Shown here: positions 1 to 7,267 of the stretch, in pieces
Numbering within the stretch: the stretch's first letter is position 1
How the letters are laid out: each line of letters begins with the position of its first letter
Origin: Methylobacterium isbiliense
GTDB taxonomy: Bacteria; Pseudomonadota; Alphaproteobacteria; Rhizobiales; Beijerinckiaceae
DNA length: 34,905 nucleotides
Assembly (NCBI RefSeq): GCF_022179325.1
Contig: NZ_BPQQ01000073.1
Coordinates: 1-34,905, forward strand
Direction of reading: 5' to 3'
Position numbers and translations under genes: made by a program
Notes under the pieces: generated by a model
Seen by the model: only the letters and a program-made list of their open reading frames with translations
The model's database searches: none
What the model was told of the DNA's origin: nothing

Positions 1-660
1 ATGAGCGGGCACGGCTCTAGCCACCTGCCCTGTGATCCGGGATGCCCCTTGGGATCGCCCAGGAGCGTCGCTGAGCGGCTTGGCGGTGTCGGGAGCTGTG
101 AAGTAGCCGTTCGCGCAAACGCCGGCCGGCGGCCTTCGAGCGCGGCGCTACCGCCGGCTCGGATGTTCATGGGAGGGTGGGTCGGGAGGGAAGGATCCGT
201 GTTGGGGTGGTCACGGACCCAGGGCTCACCCCCTCCGGCGAGCGCAGGATCCCCTAGGACATCGAGCGCACGCCCGTCGCTGAGCCGGAGCACGCCTGCA
301 CGCCGCCGGGCAACGTTGTGAGCGTTGCCGTCGGCTCTCGGGAGCGCGAAGCGCAACCGGGAGCAGTCCATGGCCGGGAGTATGGTCATTCACGGTTGTC
401 GAGTTGTAAGGCGGAAGCCATTCATGCCGCGGACGAGCGGGCGGAGCCCGCGAGGCCGGAGGATCCAGTGAGATGGCCTACGCCTCCTCATCTTCTCCGT
501 TCCTCTCTGTTCCAGCACCGGTCGTCCGGGCTGGCCGGGGAGCGAAGCGACCCGAAGCCAGCCCACGCGCGCAGCGCGTTAAGTAAACTGCTTAGTTAAA
601 CATACCTATTACTACTAGGGAAAAGCCCGCCACCCTCCGGCGATGAATTTCTGATCTGTG
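1..660. other. gene-free, palindrome-rich left edge
   Basis: I see no convincing gene here; the open frames lack family resemblance and ribosome sites. The stretch holds a hairpin with outer arms GGGCTGG (528-534) and CCAGCCC (558-564) and an inner CGGG/CCCG stem. There is also a GCGGGC-GGA-GCCCGC hairpin near 438-452. Bases 181-264 align without gaps, at about two thirds identity, to 21301-21384, so they look like a decayed copy of the same unknown element. An AT-rich patch near 583-620 separates this from the next genes. Confidence 0.5.
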
Positions 661-706
661 TCAGAGAGATAGAGAAACAGGGTCACGCGCCGGCGGCTTT
701 GAAGGG

Positions 707-1198
707 TCACGCGGCCACGAACGAGCCCCACACCGCCGGCCGGGTCTCAAGCTTGGCCACAACCAGTCGACGCGATCGAGCCTGATGCTTGTTGCAGGTG
801 CCAGGCTGGCCTTGTAGCTGGGCGAACAGGAGCCCGACTTCGGCATCGGTTGGGTGCCGGCCGAGATCGAGCTGCGCCAGCTGCATTGCTTTCCAGAAAA
901 GCGTGATCTCGCTCTCCCGGCCGTATAGCTGCGCAAGCACGCTGTCACCCCGAACCATTCTTGTTGCTGCGGTGAGTCTTTTAAGGCGCTTTTCAGCCTC
1001 TATATCCACCTTCGCGCTCGGCAATGCGTTTTCTGCTGCACGTTTTGCTCGTCTCTTTTCGACAGCAGCCTGAGCGGTTCGCTGTTCGCTTAATGCCTGT
1101 TTTCTATCGTATTGTTCGACGTATAGTCGAACCGATGGATGCTTTGCTCCTCGGAGCAAATCGATTCTCTGCTTGAGAGGCTTTCTATTTTCTACCAT
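707..1198 (-). CDS. hypothetical protein, 163 aa
   Basis: I do not recognise the family. The protein has a basic, Ala/Lys/Arg-rich helical segment (about residues 30-75, with many RTAQAAVEKRRAKRAAEN-like turns), then a moderately hydrophobic part and a basic tail. The ATG at 1196-1198 is chosen because AGGA lies about eight bases upstream; the open frame continues upstream only into insertion-sequence DNA. The dead IS5-family element ends 11 nt before this start, so the native promoter is probably cut off. The next gene upstream on the same strand beyond the IS is the low-GC gene at 2102-2629, and the two may once have been one operon. Function unknown. Confidence 0.5.
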   Translation of the reverse strand: MVENRKPLKQRIDLLRGAKHPSVRLYVEQYDRKQALSEQRTAQAAVEKRRAKRAAENALPSAKVDIEAEKRLKRLTAATRMVRGDSVLAQLYGRESEITLFWKAMQLAQLDLGRHPTDAEVGLLFAQLQGQPGTCNKHQARSRRLVVAKLETRPAVWGSFVAA

Positions 1199-1986
1199 CG
1201 TTGAGATCCTACGGCCTGTTGTGACTTGAGCCAGTCGAGTGCGGCGGCCAGGCTGAGGACACCGGCGAAGCTGGAAGCGGCCTTCTCGTAGCGGGTCGCG
1301 ACAGCACGCCACTCCTTCAACCGAGCCCAGAGTCGCTCGACCCGGTGAAGGCTGTTGTTGATCCACGCTGGACAGGCGATGGGCGCCTCATGCGGCTGCG
1401 GCAGGATCGCAGGCCGTGCGCCCATGCCCCAGATCTGCTCGCGGGAGCGATGGCTGTGGAGCCCCGGTCGCCCACCGCCCACGTCGGCACGCCGGGCCGT
1501 TGATCGAGCAGCGGGATGGCCTGGAGTAGCTCATGCGCCTGTCCGGGCGCGATCCGGAGAGCGATGGCGCGACCAGCGCCATCGGTAATCACGCAAGCCT
1601 TGGTCCCATATCCGCCACGCGAGCGGCCAAGCGCCTCACGATGATCTCGCTCAGCTTGAGATCCCCCCTTCGCGCAGCCCCGGCCGCGTTTTGGTGAGCG
1701 CGCACGCTGGTGGCGGCGAGAAACACCATGCCGAGCTGCACGCCGCGTTCTTGCACAAGGCTGAGGAGCCGCTCCCAGACGCCGGCCCGCGCCCACCGGA
1801 TGACGATCTGGGCGGCACGCCACCACGGTCCGAGTTCGGCTGCACAGCGCACCACTTGGCTCCATTCTGATGCTGCTAGAGAATGGCCGAGATGGTGAGG
1901 CGCAGATCCTAAGGCGGCGTCTTGCCCTTCGGCCGACATGCCTCAACGAGTGGCTCTAACTCGGCCCATTGCGCGTCCGACAGCAT
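1192..1986 (-). pseudogene. IS5-family transposase, multiply broken
   Basis: Translation from ATG 1984-1986 gives MLSDAQWAELEPLVEACRPK, the usual IS5/IS427 start. In-frame TAG stops follow at 1909-1911 (codon 26, where Gln is usual) and 1876-1878 (codon 37, where Trp is usual). The transposase then continues in other frames: GVWERLLSLVQERGVQLGMV, then GGYGTKACVITDGAGRAIAL, then RLWARLKEWRAVATRYEKAA near the C-terminus. At least three frame changes are needed to read through, so it cannot make active transposase. The frame's stop at 1192-1194 slightly overlaps the start of the downstream hypothetical gene. Confidence 0.85.
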
Positions 1987-2055
1987 CGCTCCTCCTCGCT
2001 CAAGATAGGCGAAACGCTCACCGCATCAGGTGGTTCAAGCGATTGCAGGCCGTAG
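1209..2055 (-). mobile_element. decayed IS5-family insertion sequence, about 847 bp
   Basis: The ends are imperfect inverted repeats. Bases 1209-1233 and the reverse complement of 2031-2055 both begin CTACGGCCTG and share a CTTGA-n-CCA block (19 of 25 identical). A TA at each end (1210-1211, 2053-2054) fits the TA target typical of the IS427 group of IS5. The element carries one transposase reading frame on the minus strand, broken in several places. It separates two minus-strand genes. Confidence 0.8.
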
Positions 2056-2101
2056 AAGGCACCCCATGTTCATCATCTTGGCATTAGTGATCTGAAATTA
2101 A

Positions 2102-2629
2102 CTAACTTTTTTGCATAAGCACGCCCCTCTTCTTTGGTTTTTTCCTGCTCGAAGCCGCTCTAATGCGTGCCTCTGCTTGCTTCTCTATAGCCAACGACCA
2201 ACTTTCGCGAGCCAATGCTCGAGCTGATTTTTCATTCCAGATGCGATGATACTGAGTTTTTCTCTTGAACTTGATAAAATCAGGCGTTGGAGCCGATTTC
2301 TCGATTTCCTGAAGCAACTTGACAATCATTCTCAATTTGACGCCAGATAGCTCGATCGAGAGGGAAATCAATAGAGACGATATATCTGGATGCGCGACAT
2401 CTAAAATAATAGCATCATTTCGTAGCGTATTCACGTGAATGACGACTTCGTCAAGCACGCTCTGCAGTTTATTTAGCTTGTCTACAAGTTCTCGAGATCT
2501 GATCTCGTCGTTATCTAGCACGATATCCTCGGTCACATCAATTTCGATCATCCTTTCCTCAACTTCTGAAATCAACTCTGGCAGAGACTTATCATTTCCA
2601 TTGCATGGCTCGATCATTAGAATGCCCAT
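2102..2629 (-). CDS. hypothetical protein, 175 aa, low GC
   Basis: The family is not recognised. The protein is acidic in its N-terminal half (VEERMIEIDVTEDIVLDNDE region) and Lys/Arg-rich in its C-terminal 50 residues, ending in a KKPKKRG-type basic tail. It has leucine/isoleucine-rich helices around residues 45-110. Base composition and codon use are clearly more AT-rich than the surrounding genes, suggesting acquisition from another source. ATG 2627-2629 is used; ATG 2615-2617 (MIEPCNGN) is an alternative, and neither has a strong ribosome site. The gene lies directly upstream of the IS element on the same strand as the 707-1198 gene. Confidence 0.5.
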   Translation of the reverse strand: MGILMIEPCNGNDKSLPELISEVEERMIEIDVTEDIVLDNDEIRSRELVDKLNKLQSVLDEVVIHVNTLRNDAIILDVAHPDISSLLISLSIELSGVKLRMIVKLLQEIEKSAPTPDFIKFKRKTQYHRIWNEKSARALARESWSLAIEKQAEARIRAASSRKKPKKRGVLMQKS

Positions 2630-3004
2630 TCGTCATTGCTGCGGTTGTTAACTAGAGGCAGCTGATACGCTTGATAGTCCGCGCAGCTCAGCGTTTGAGC
2701 ATGACGCCGATTAGAGTCACACCTGCACTCGATAGGCTCCGCTCTCCAAGGTTATGTCAGCGCCTTACAGTCCGAGATATGGGGGGTGTGAGCACAATGC
2801 GGGCGTTAGCAGTATGTTCCCGATTCCCGAAGAATTAAAAATTTCGGCAACCAGCTAGCCGCCTTTGGATGATCAATAATTACTGATCATAAATGTGCGG
2901 CAATCCGAATGAATTGTAGGTAAACATCTGCCTCTTCAGCCTGTTTAGTAGAGGTGATCAATCAAAATTGATGCGCCAGGAGCATGGCCAAAGGCATATA
3001 TCAG
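2630..3004. other. AT-rich intergenic region with palindromes
   Basis: No gene is seen. At 2869-2890 there is a 22-bp near-perfect palindrome (arms ATGATCA/TGATCAT, centre TAATTA, one mismatched pair). A further TGATCA lies at 2955-2960. The region is just past the 3' end of the recombinase gene, so it could hold recombinase or accessory-protein binding sites or a relic attachment site. No flanking duplicate was found to prove that. Confidence 0.4.
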
Positions 3005-3988
3005 CTAGCCCAGTTTGGCCGCGAGATCCGCTGCTCGGAGGTGCGTACAGCGCTGCAACATGCGCAGCTCCCTGTGTCCCGAGATCGTCGCGACCTCGGC
3101 GACGTTGAACCCCTTCTCGAACAAGCGCGAGACCGCCTCACGGCGGAGATCGTGCAGATGCAGATCCTCGAGCCCGACGCGACGCGTCAGGCGCTCCCAG
3201 GCGAGCCGCACCGCGTTTGGGGCCACCGAGAACACCATCGCGCTCTCGCCGGTCTGGAGGCCTCTCAGCGTCTCCACAGCGCGCGTCGAGAGCGGCACGT
3301 CGCGGGTGGTGCCGTTCTTCGTCATTGGCAGGTGCGCGACCCGCTGCTCGAGGTCAACATGCTCCCAGCGCAGTGACAGCAGCTCGCCGCGCCTCATGCC
3401 GGTCTCGATGGCGAGCACGATCAGCGGCCGGAGATAGCGCACGCGCCCAGCATCGGCTGCGGCAAGCAGAATCTGCTCTTCGTTACCCTCAAGCCGGCGC
3501 GTGCGGCCTCGCGGTAGGGCAGGGCGCCTAACGAGCTTGCACGGGTTCTGGGCGAGGTGGACGCCCCACTCACGCCGTGCCGTGTCGATCGCATGGCTGA
3601 TCGTGTTCAACTCCCGGACGACGGTCGCGGGCGCGACGGCCTTGAGCCGCTCGTCTCGGTAAGCGGCGAGGTCTGCGGTCGAGAGTAGGGCGAGGGTCCG
3701 GAAGCAGATCGGTCGGCGCAGGATGGCGGTGATGCGCGAGATCTCCGAGACCGAGCTGCGCTTCCCGGGCGAGATCTCGTCGCGGTATCGCGTGAGGATC
3801 TGAGCGAGGGTCGTCTTCTCTGCCGGACGGGTGTCAGGAAGCGTGCCCGATCGGTCGAGCTCGGACTCGAGATTGCGCGCCCAGCGCTCGGCCTCAGCCT
3901 TGGTGTCGAAGCTCTTCGCGCGCGGTGCAAGGCCTTTGCGGCGCACGGCTGCCTGCCAGCGCCCGCGGAGTTTTCTGATTGTCGCCAT
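3005..3988 (-). CDS. tyrosine recombinase/integrase with Tyr-to-Cys change at the active site
   Basis: A 327-aa site-specific integrase of the phage/genomic-island type. An N-terminal arm/SAM-like DNA-binding region (about 1-165) is followed by the catalytic domain. Visible conserved residues are the first Arg in TGMRRGELLSLRW, the Lys in MTKNGTTRDVPLS, HDLR (His-x-x-Arg) and GH in ISGHRELRML. The nucleophile motif, normally RYTHL, reads RCTHL here because codon 314 (3047-3049) is TGT instead of TAT/TAC. Since Tyr forms the covalent DNA intermediate, the enzyme is probably dead. Otherwise it is full length with an ATG start. It probably marks a once-mobile region that includes the metal-resistance genes to the right. 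Confidence 0.85.
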   Translation of the reverse strand: MATIRKLRGRWQAAVRRKGLAPRAKSFDTKAEAERWARNLESELDRSGTLPDTRPAEKTTLAQILTRYRDEISPGKRSSVSEISRITAILRRPICFRTLALLSTADLAAYRDERLKAVAPATVVRELNTISHAIDTARREWGVHLAQNPCKLVRRPALPRGRTRRLEGNEEQILLAAADAGRVRYLRPLIVLAIETGMRRGELLSLRWEHVDLEQRVAHLPMTKNGTTRDVPLSTRAVETLRGLQTGESAMVFSVAPNAVRLAWERLTRRVGLEDLHLHDLRREAVSRLFEKGFNVAEVATISGHRELRMLQRCTHLRAADLAAKLG

Positions 3989-4115
3989 CGCTTACTCTCT
4001 GTCCTCCAGAAGGCCTGCATCGAAGGACCCCGCTGAAGGACCTGCAAGGACTTTTCCTGCCTGTCAGTGAAGTGCTGTTCTCGACCGATCTAACCTGGCG
4101 CACACCGGCGCTATA

Positions 4116-4134
4116 CGATCGTTTTGAATTGCGA
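4116..4134 (+). repeat. short direct repeat, copy 1
   Basis: CGATCGTTTTGAATTGCGA matches 5118-5136 at 17 of 19 positions (core CGTTTTGAATTG identical). The two copies bracket the DUF411 and Cys/Met-rich genes. They may be junctions of a former insertion or a shared regulatory motif. Confidence 0.45.
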
Positions 4135-4245
4135 CGCCCGCTTCCGGCTCAATCCGCCGCACCGTCGTGATGTGCGACGGAGCAGTTCAGCGCCCCATGG
4201 ACCGCCTGGGCTCAACGTCGCTCTGATCGGCCTACACGGCCAGGA

Positions 4246-4734
4246 TCACAGCAATGTCGCTCCTCGGTAGCGAGCGAAGGTGCGCTGACCGGTCGGGCCG
4301 AACAGCACTACGTCGTAGGTGTCCGGCTCCGTGCCAGGAACTTCCATGCCCGGCGAGCCGACTGGCATGCCTGGCACAGCAAGACCGACGGCGGCAGGCT
4401 TCTCGGCCAGCAGCCGCACGATCGTGTCGGCCGGCACGTGGCCCTCGACCACGTAGCCGGCGACCTGCGCCGTGTGACAGGACGCCAGCTCGCGCGGAAC
4501 ACCTAGCTTGGCCTTCAGCGGCGCGACCGGGCCGGTGGTGATCTCGACCGGGAAGCCGGTGGCCCTTAGGTGTGCCACCCAGGCCTCGCAACACTCGCAG
4601 TTCGAGTCCTTGGTGACCGCCACCGTTGGCAGACGACTTTCAGGGGCGGCGCGGAGGGGAGCGGCAGCGGCCAGCATCAGGCTGCTCAATCCGCCCAGGA
4701 CACCGCGGCGAGTTGTTGCGCATCGAGGGCTCAT
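4246..4734 (-). CDS. DUF411 family metal-binding protein, exported
   Basis: A 162-aa protein of the DUF411 family, often found with copper-resistance genes. The N-terminus has a twin-arginine-like signal (TTRRGVLGG then a hydrophobic Ala/Leu run, to about residue 30), so it probably acts in the periplasm. Likely metal ligands are the CxCC cluster (Cys46, Cys48, Cys49 in SNCECCEAW) and the SCHTA motif (Cys86, His87), followed by a GHVPADTI segment and a Met/Gly/Pro-rich stretch (VPGMPVGSPGM). The start ATG is preceded by AGGAA at good spacing. It lies 31 nt after the Cys/Met-rich peptide gene on the same strand, so the two are probably cotranscribed. The metal is inferred to be copper; this is not shown directly. 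Confidence 0.85.
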   Translation of the reverse strand: MSPRCATTRRGVLGGLSSLMLAAAAPLRAAPESRLPTVAVTKDSNCECCEAWVAHLRATGFPVEITTGPVAPLKAKLGVPRELASCHTAQVAGYVVEGHVPADTIVRLLAEKPAAVGLAVPGMPVGSPGMEVPGTEPDTYDVVLFGPTGQRTFARYRGATLL

Positions 4735-4765
4735 CGCAGGCGTTCCTAGCGAAGGAAAGAAGGCG

Positions 4766-4966
4766 TCAGCTCCGGCGGCTCATGTTGCCGGACATGCCCT
4801 CACAGCAGCAGCCGCCCTTCTTGCCTCGCATACCGGCGTGGTTCATCGCCATACTTCCCTTACCGCACATCATCTTGCCCTTACCGCCGCTGCAGCAGCT
4901 CATGGCCAGGGACGGGGCGGCGCTCAGCAGCATCAGAACAGTTGAGGTGGCGATCAACGTCTTCAT
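4766..4966 (-). CDS. small secreted Cys/Met-rich peptide, probable metal binder
   Basis: A 66-aa precursor with a clear Sec signal peptide (MKTLIATSTVLMLLSAAPSLA, cleavage near residue 21). The mature part has six Cys (SCC, MMC and GGCCC clusters), eight or so Met and a His in a Gly/Lys-rich background, which suggests binding of soft metals such as Cu(I). A perfect AGGAGG lies 5 nt before the ATG. It is the first gene of a two-gene unit with the DUF411 gene. No named family is recognised; the copper role is inferred from composition and context. Confidence 0.75.
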   Translation of the reverse strand: MKTLIATSTVLMLLSAAPSLAMSCCSGGKGKMMCGKGSMAMNHAGMRGKKGGCCCEGMSGNMSRRS

Positions 4967-5042
4967 GGCGTCCTCCTACGGGCGGGCAAACTGTCCTGCA
5001 ATTGATGTGGTTCACTGGTGATGATTGTCAGGGGTGGTGAGC

Positions 5043-5129
5043 ATGCGCGGCTTGGTCGTGGTGCTCATGTCCGTCATAGCCGGCGTGCCAGCCGCAACGG
5101 CCTTCGGCCACCTCAATCGACCGTTTTGA
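5043..5129 (+). pseudogene. signal-peptide-only fragment, 28 aa
   Basis: An ATG after GGGGTGGTGAG opens a frame reading MRGLVVVLMSVIAGVPAATA, a good Sec signal peptide, followed by only eight more residues and a stop inside the short direct repeat at 5118-5136. It looks like the 5' end of an exported-protein gene truncated at that repeat, transcribed divergently from the Cys/Met-rich peptide gene. A functional short peptide cannot be excluded. Confidence 0.35.
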
Positions 5130-5136
5130 ATTGTGA
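5118..5136 (+). repeat. short direct repeat, copy 2
   Basis: CGACCGTTTTGAATTGTGA matches 4116-4134 at 17 of 19 positions. It overlaps a possible hairpin, TCGACC (5117-5122)/GGTCGA (5139-5144), just beyond the stop of arsH, which could also serve as a weak arsH terminator. Confidence 0.4.
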
Positions 5137-5156
5137 AGGGTCGATCGAGGGCACGC

Positions 5157-5912
5157 TCACCGCTTCACGAAGCCGATGTCGGCGGCTACGACCTTGAACC
5201 TGTCCGGCTCGCGCTCCTTCCTCTCGCTGTAGCGGTCGACGAGGTAGTCGGCCCGCTCGCGGGTCAGGAGCGTGAACTTCATCACCTCCTCGCAGACGTC
5301 GACCACGCGGTCGTAGAGCGGTCCCGGCTTCATGCGGCCGGCGTCATTAAACTCCTTGTAGGCCATCGGCACCGAGGACTGATTCGGGATCGTGATCATC
5401 CGCATCCAGCGCCCGAGGATGCGCAACGAGTTCACCGCGTTGAAGCTTTGCGAGCCGCCGGACACCTGCATGACGGCTAAAGTGCGCCCCTGCGTCGGCC
5501 GCACGGAGCCCTCGCTCAGGGGCAGCCAGTCGATCTGGCTTTTCATCACACCCGTGAGATTGCCGTGCCGCTCTGGCGACACCCATACATGCCCCTCAGA
5601 CCAGAGCGAGAGGCTGCGTAGCTCCTGCACCTTCGGATGGTCGGCCGTCGTGTCGTCGGGCAGCGGCAGCCCGTCCGCGTGGAAGATCCGCACCTCGCCG
5701 CCCATCGCTTCGAGCAGGCGCGCGGCCTCATAGGCCAGGAAACGGCTGAATGAGCGCTCGCGCAGCGAGCCGTAGAGGATCAGGAAGCGCGGGTCGTGGG
5801 TGAACGGCTGCGCCACCTGCAGCTGCTCGCTGGCCGGCGCCACAAAGTGCGCCTCGCTCAGGTTCGGGAAGCCATCACGGGCCGAGGGGGAAGAAGATAG
5901 GGGCTTGTCCAC
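5157..5912 (-). CDS. arsH: ArsH, NADPH-dependent FMN reductase / organoarsenical oxidase
   Basis: A 251-aa flavodoxin-like protein with the ArsH signature. [20 protein letters not shown] forms the phosphate/FMN loop near residues 43-62. [20 protein letters not shown] holds the conserved ArsH segment, followed by [20 protein letters not shown]. Family members oxidise trivalent organoarsenicals and reduce flavin with NADPH in the cytoplasm. The length matches the family (about 230-250 aa). The start is a GTG at 5910-5912 without a strong ribosome site, so the exact N-terminus is uncertain. It is divergent from arsR1 across a 50-nt spacer with an operator-like dyad, so it is probably controlled by ArsR. 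Confidence 0.93.
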   Translation of the reverse strand: MDKPLSSSPSARDGFPNLSEAHFVAPASEQLQVAQPFTHDPRFLILYGSLRERSFSRFLAYEAARLLEAMGGEVRIFHADGLPLPDDTTADHPKVQELRSLSLWSEGHVWVSPERHGNLTGVMKSQIDWLPLSEGSVRPTQGRTLAVMQVSGGSQSFNAVNSLRILGRWMRMITIPNQSSVPMAYKEFNDAGRMKPGPLYDRVVDVCEEVMKFTLLTRERADYLVDRYSERKEREPDRFKVVAADIGFVKR

Positions 5913-5933
5913 GAGCGCACTTTTATCTACGTT

Positions 5934-5947
5934 TCAACAAACGTTGA
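5934..5947. promoter_or_regulatory. operator-like dyad between arsH and arsR1
   Basis: TCAAC-AAAC-GTTGA is a perfect 5-bp inverted repeat in the 50-nt divergent spacer. Its position, just upstream of an ArsR-family gene and its target, fits an ArsR operator controlling both directions. Binding is inferred. Confidence 0.55.
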
Positions 5948-5962
5948 TACATTGGCGCATTC

Positions 5963-6322
5963 ATGGACGAACGACAAGCCCTCGCGGCCTTCGCGGCCCT
6001 CGGTCAGGAACACCGCCTGCGCGCAGTGCAGGCTCTGGTCACCGCCGGCCCGGACGGCCTTGCGGCTGGCGTGCTGGCGGACACCATCGGCATCGCTGGC
6101 AACACCCTCTCCTTCCACCTGAAGGAGCTTTCCCACGCCGGGTTGATCGCGTCCCGGCGCGACGGCAAGTCGGTGATCTACAGCGCCGCCTACACAGGCC
6201 TGTCCGACCTGGTCCAGTTCCTGATGCGCGACTGCTGCCAGGGCCACCCGGAAGTGTGCACCCCTGCCGTCGCCGCGCTCGCCGCCTGCGCTTGCCCCAC
6301 CGGAGACACCGCCCATGCCTGA
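5963..6322 (+). CDS. arsR: ArsR-family arsenic-responsive repressor (ArsR1)
   Basis: A 119-aa winged-helix ArsR/SmtB protein. The helix-turn-helix recognition segment is NTLSFHLKELSHAGLI (about residues 47-62), followed by the wing RRDGKSVIYSA. A Cys cluster near the C-terminus (Cys91, Cys92, Cys99, Cys109, Cys111; DCCQGHPEVC) is a plausible As(III) site, as in ArsR proteins with C-terminal sensors. It heads the unit arsR1-arsC-arsC-aquaporin and its stop overlaps the next start by 8 nt. It should repress both this unit and divergent arsH until arsenite binds. Confidence 0.92.
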   Translation: MDERQALAAFAALGQEHRLRAVQALVTAGPDGLAAGVLADTIGIAGNTLSFHLKELSHAGLIASRRDGKSVIYSAAYTGLSDLVQFLMRDCCQGHPEVCTPAVAALAACACPTGDTAHA

Positions 6323-6842
6323 TCGCGTCTACAACGTGCTGTTCCTCTGCACCGGCAACTCGGCCCGTTCGATCCTGGCGGAAGCCATGCTCAACAAGGA
6401 CGGGCAGGGGCGCTTCCGGGCGTTTTCCGCCGGCAGCCGGCCCAAGGGCCAGCCCCATCCACTCGCCCTACAGGCGCTCGAGGAAAGCGACTACCCCACG
6501 GCCGGCCTGCGCTCGAAGTCCTGGGACGAGTTCGCCAGGCCGGACGCCCCGGTGATGGATTTCGTGTTCACGGTCTGTGACAACGCGGCCGGCGAGGCCT
6601 GCCCCTACTGGCCGGGCCAGCCGGTCACCGCGCATTGGGGCATTGAGGATCCCGCCGCGATTGAGGGCCTGGACTACGTGAAGGCGGCGGCCTTCCGCCA
6701 GGCGCAGCGTTACCTCAAGAACCGCATCGCGGCGTTCATCGCCCTGCCGATCGCCAGCCTGGACGAGTTCGCGCTGACCGCGAAGGTCCGCGAGATTGGC
6801 CAGCAGGAAGGGGCTACGTCGCCCCGGCCGGAGGTCGCGTGA
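6315..6842 (+). CDS. arsC: arsenate reductase, low-molecular-weight phosphatase type
   Basis: A 175-aa protein of the LMW tyrosine-phosphatase fold. The P-loop is CTGNSAR (Cys12 to Arg18), followed by SILAEAML and the FSAGSRPKGQPHPLAL segment. Further Cys residues in FTVCDNAAGEACPYWPG could act in the thiol relay. It reduces As(V) to As(III), usually with thioredoxin or mycothiol/glutathione-type donors. The start overlaps the arsR1 stop, and GGAG lies upstream. It ends in a TGATG overlap with the second, unrelated arsenate reductase. Confidence 0.92.
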   Translation: MPDRVYNVLFLCTGNSARSILAEAMLNKDGQGRFRAFSAGSRPKGQPHPLALQALEESDYPTAGLRSKSWDEFARPDAPVMDFVFTVCDNAAGEACPYWPGQPVTAHWGIEDPAAIEGLDYVKAAAFRQAQRYLKNRIAAFIALPIASLDEFALTAKVREIGQQEGATSPRPEVA

Positions 6843-7267
6843 TGGACGTCATCATCTACCACAATCCAGCCTGCGGCACCTCGCGCAACACCCTGGCGAT
6901 GATCCTCAACGCCGGCATCGAGCCGCACGTCATCGATTATCTCAAGACGCCGCCCACGCGGGCGCTGCTCACGCAGCTGCTCGCCCGCGCGGGCCTGAGC
7001 GTTCGGGACGTGCTGCGCGAGAAGGGCACGCCCTACGCCGAACTCGGCCTCGGTGATCCGGCCTTCACGAACGAGCAGCTCCTCGACGCGATTGAGGCGC
7101 ATCCGATCCTGCTGAACCGGCCGCTGGTGGTGAGCCCGAAGGGCGTGCGTCTGTGCCGGCCCTCCGAGGCCGTCCTGGACCTGCTGCCGGAACAGCAGGG
7201 CGAGTTCATCAAGGAGGACGGCGAGCGCGTTATCGACGAGCACGGCCGGCGGGTTGCCAGCGCATGA
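6842..7267 (+). CDS. arsC: arsenate reductase, glutaredoxin-dependent (ArsC, R773-like)
   Basis: About 141 aa, closely resembling ArsC of plasmid R773. It has the catalytic loop NPACGTSRNTL near the N-terminus, Arg in LREKGTPY, NRPLVV and RLCRPSE (the three Arg that bind arsenate in the family), and the C-terminal EDGERVIDEHGRR. It reduces arsenate using glutathione and glutaredoxin. I take the ATG at 6842 (TGATG overlap with the previous stop) rather than the GTG three bases earlier. It also overlaps the next gene (ATGA). It is evolutionarily unrelated to the adjacent LMW-type reductase, so the operon has two independent solutions to the same reaction. Confidence 0.93.
   Translation: MDVIIYHNPACGTSRNTLAMILNAGIEPHVIDYLKTPPTRALLTQLLARAGLSVRDVLREKGTPYAELGLGDPAFTNEQLLDAIEAHPILLNRPLVVSPKGVRLCRPSEAVLDLLPEQQGEFIKEDGERVIDEHGRRVASA

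Noticed and set aside
1-599. Two plus-strand open frames at the left edge
   Set aside because: No ribosome sites, no domains, and composition like translated non-coding GC-rich DNA.
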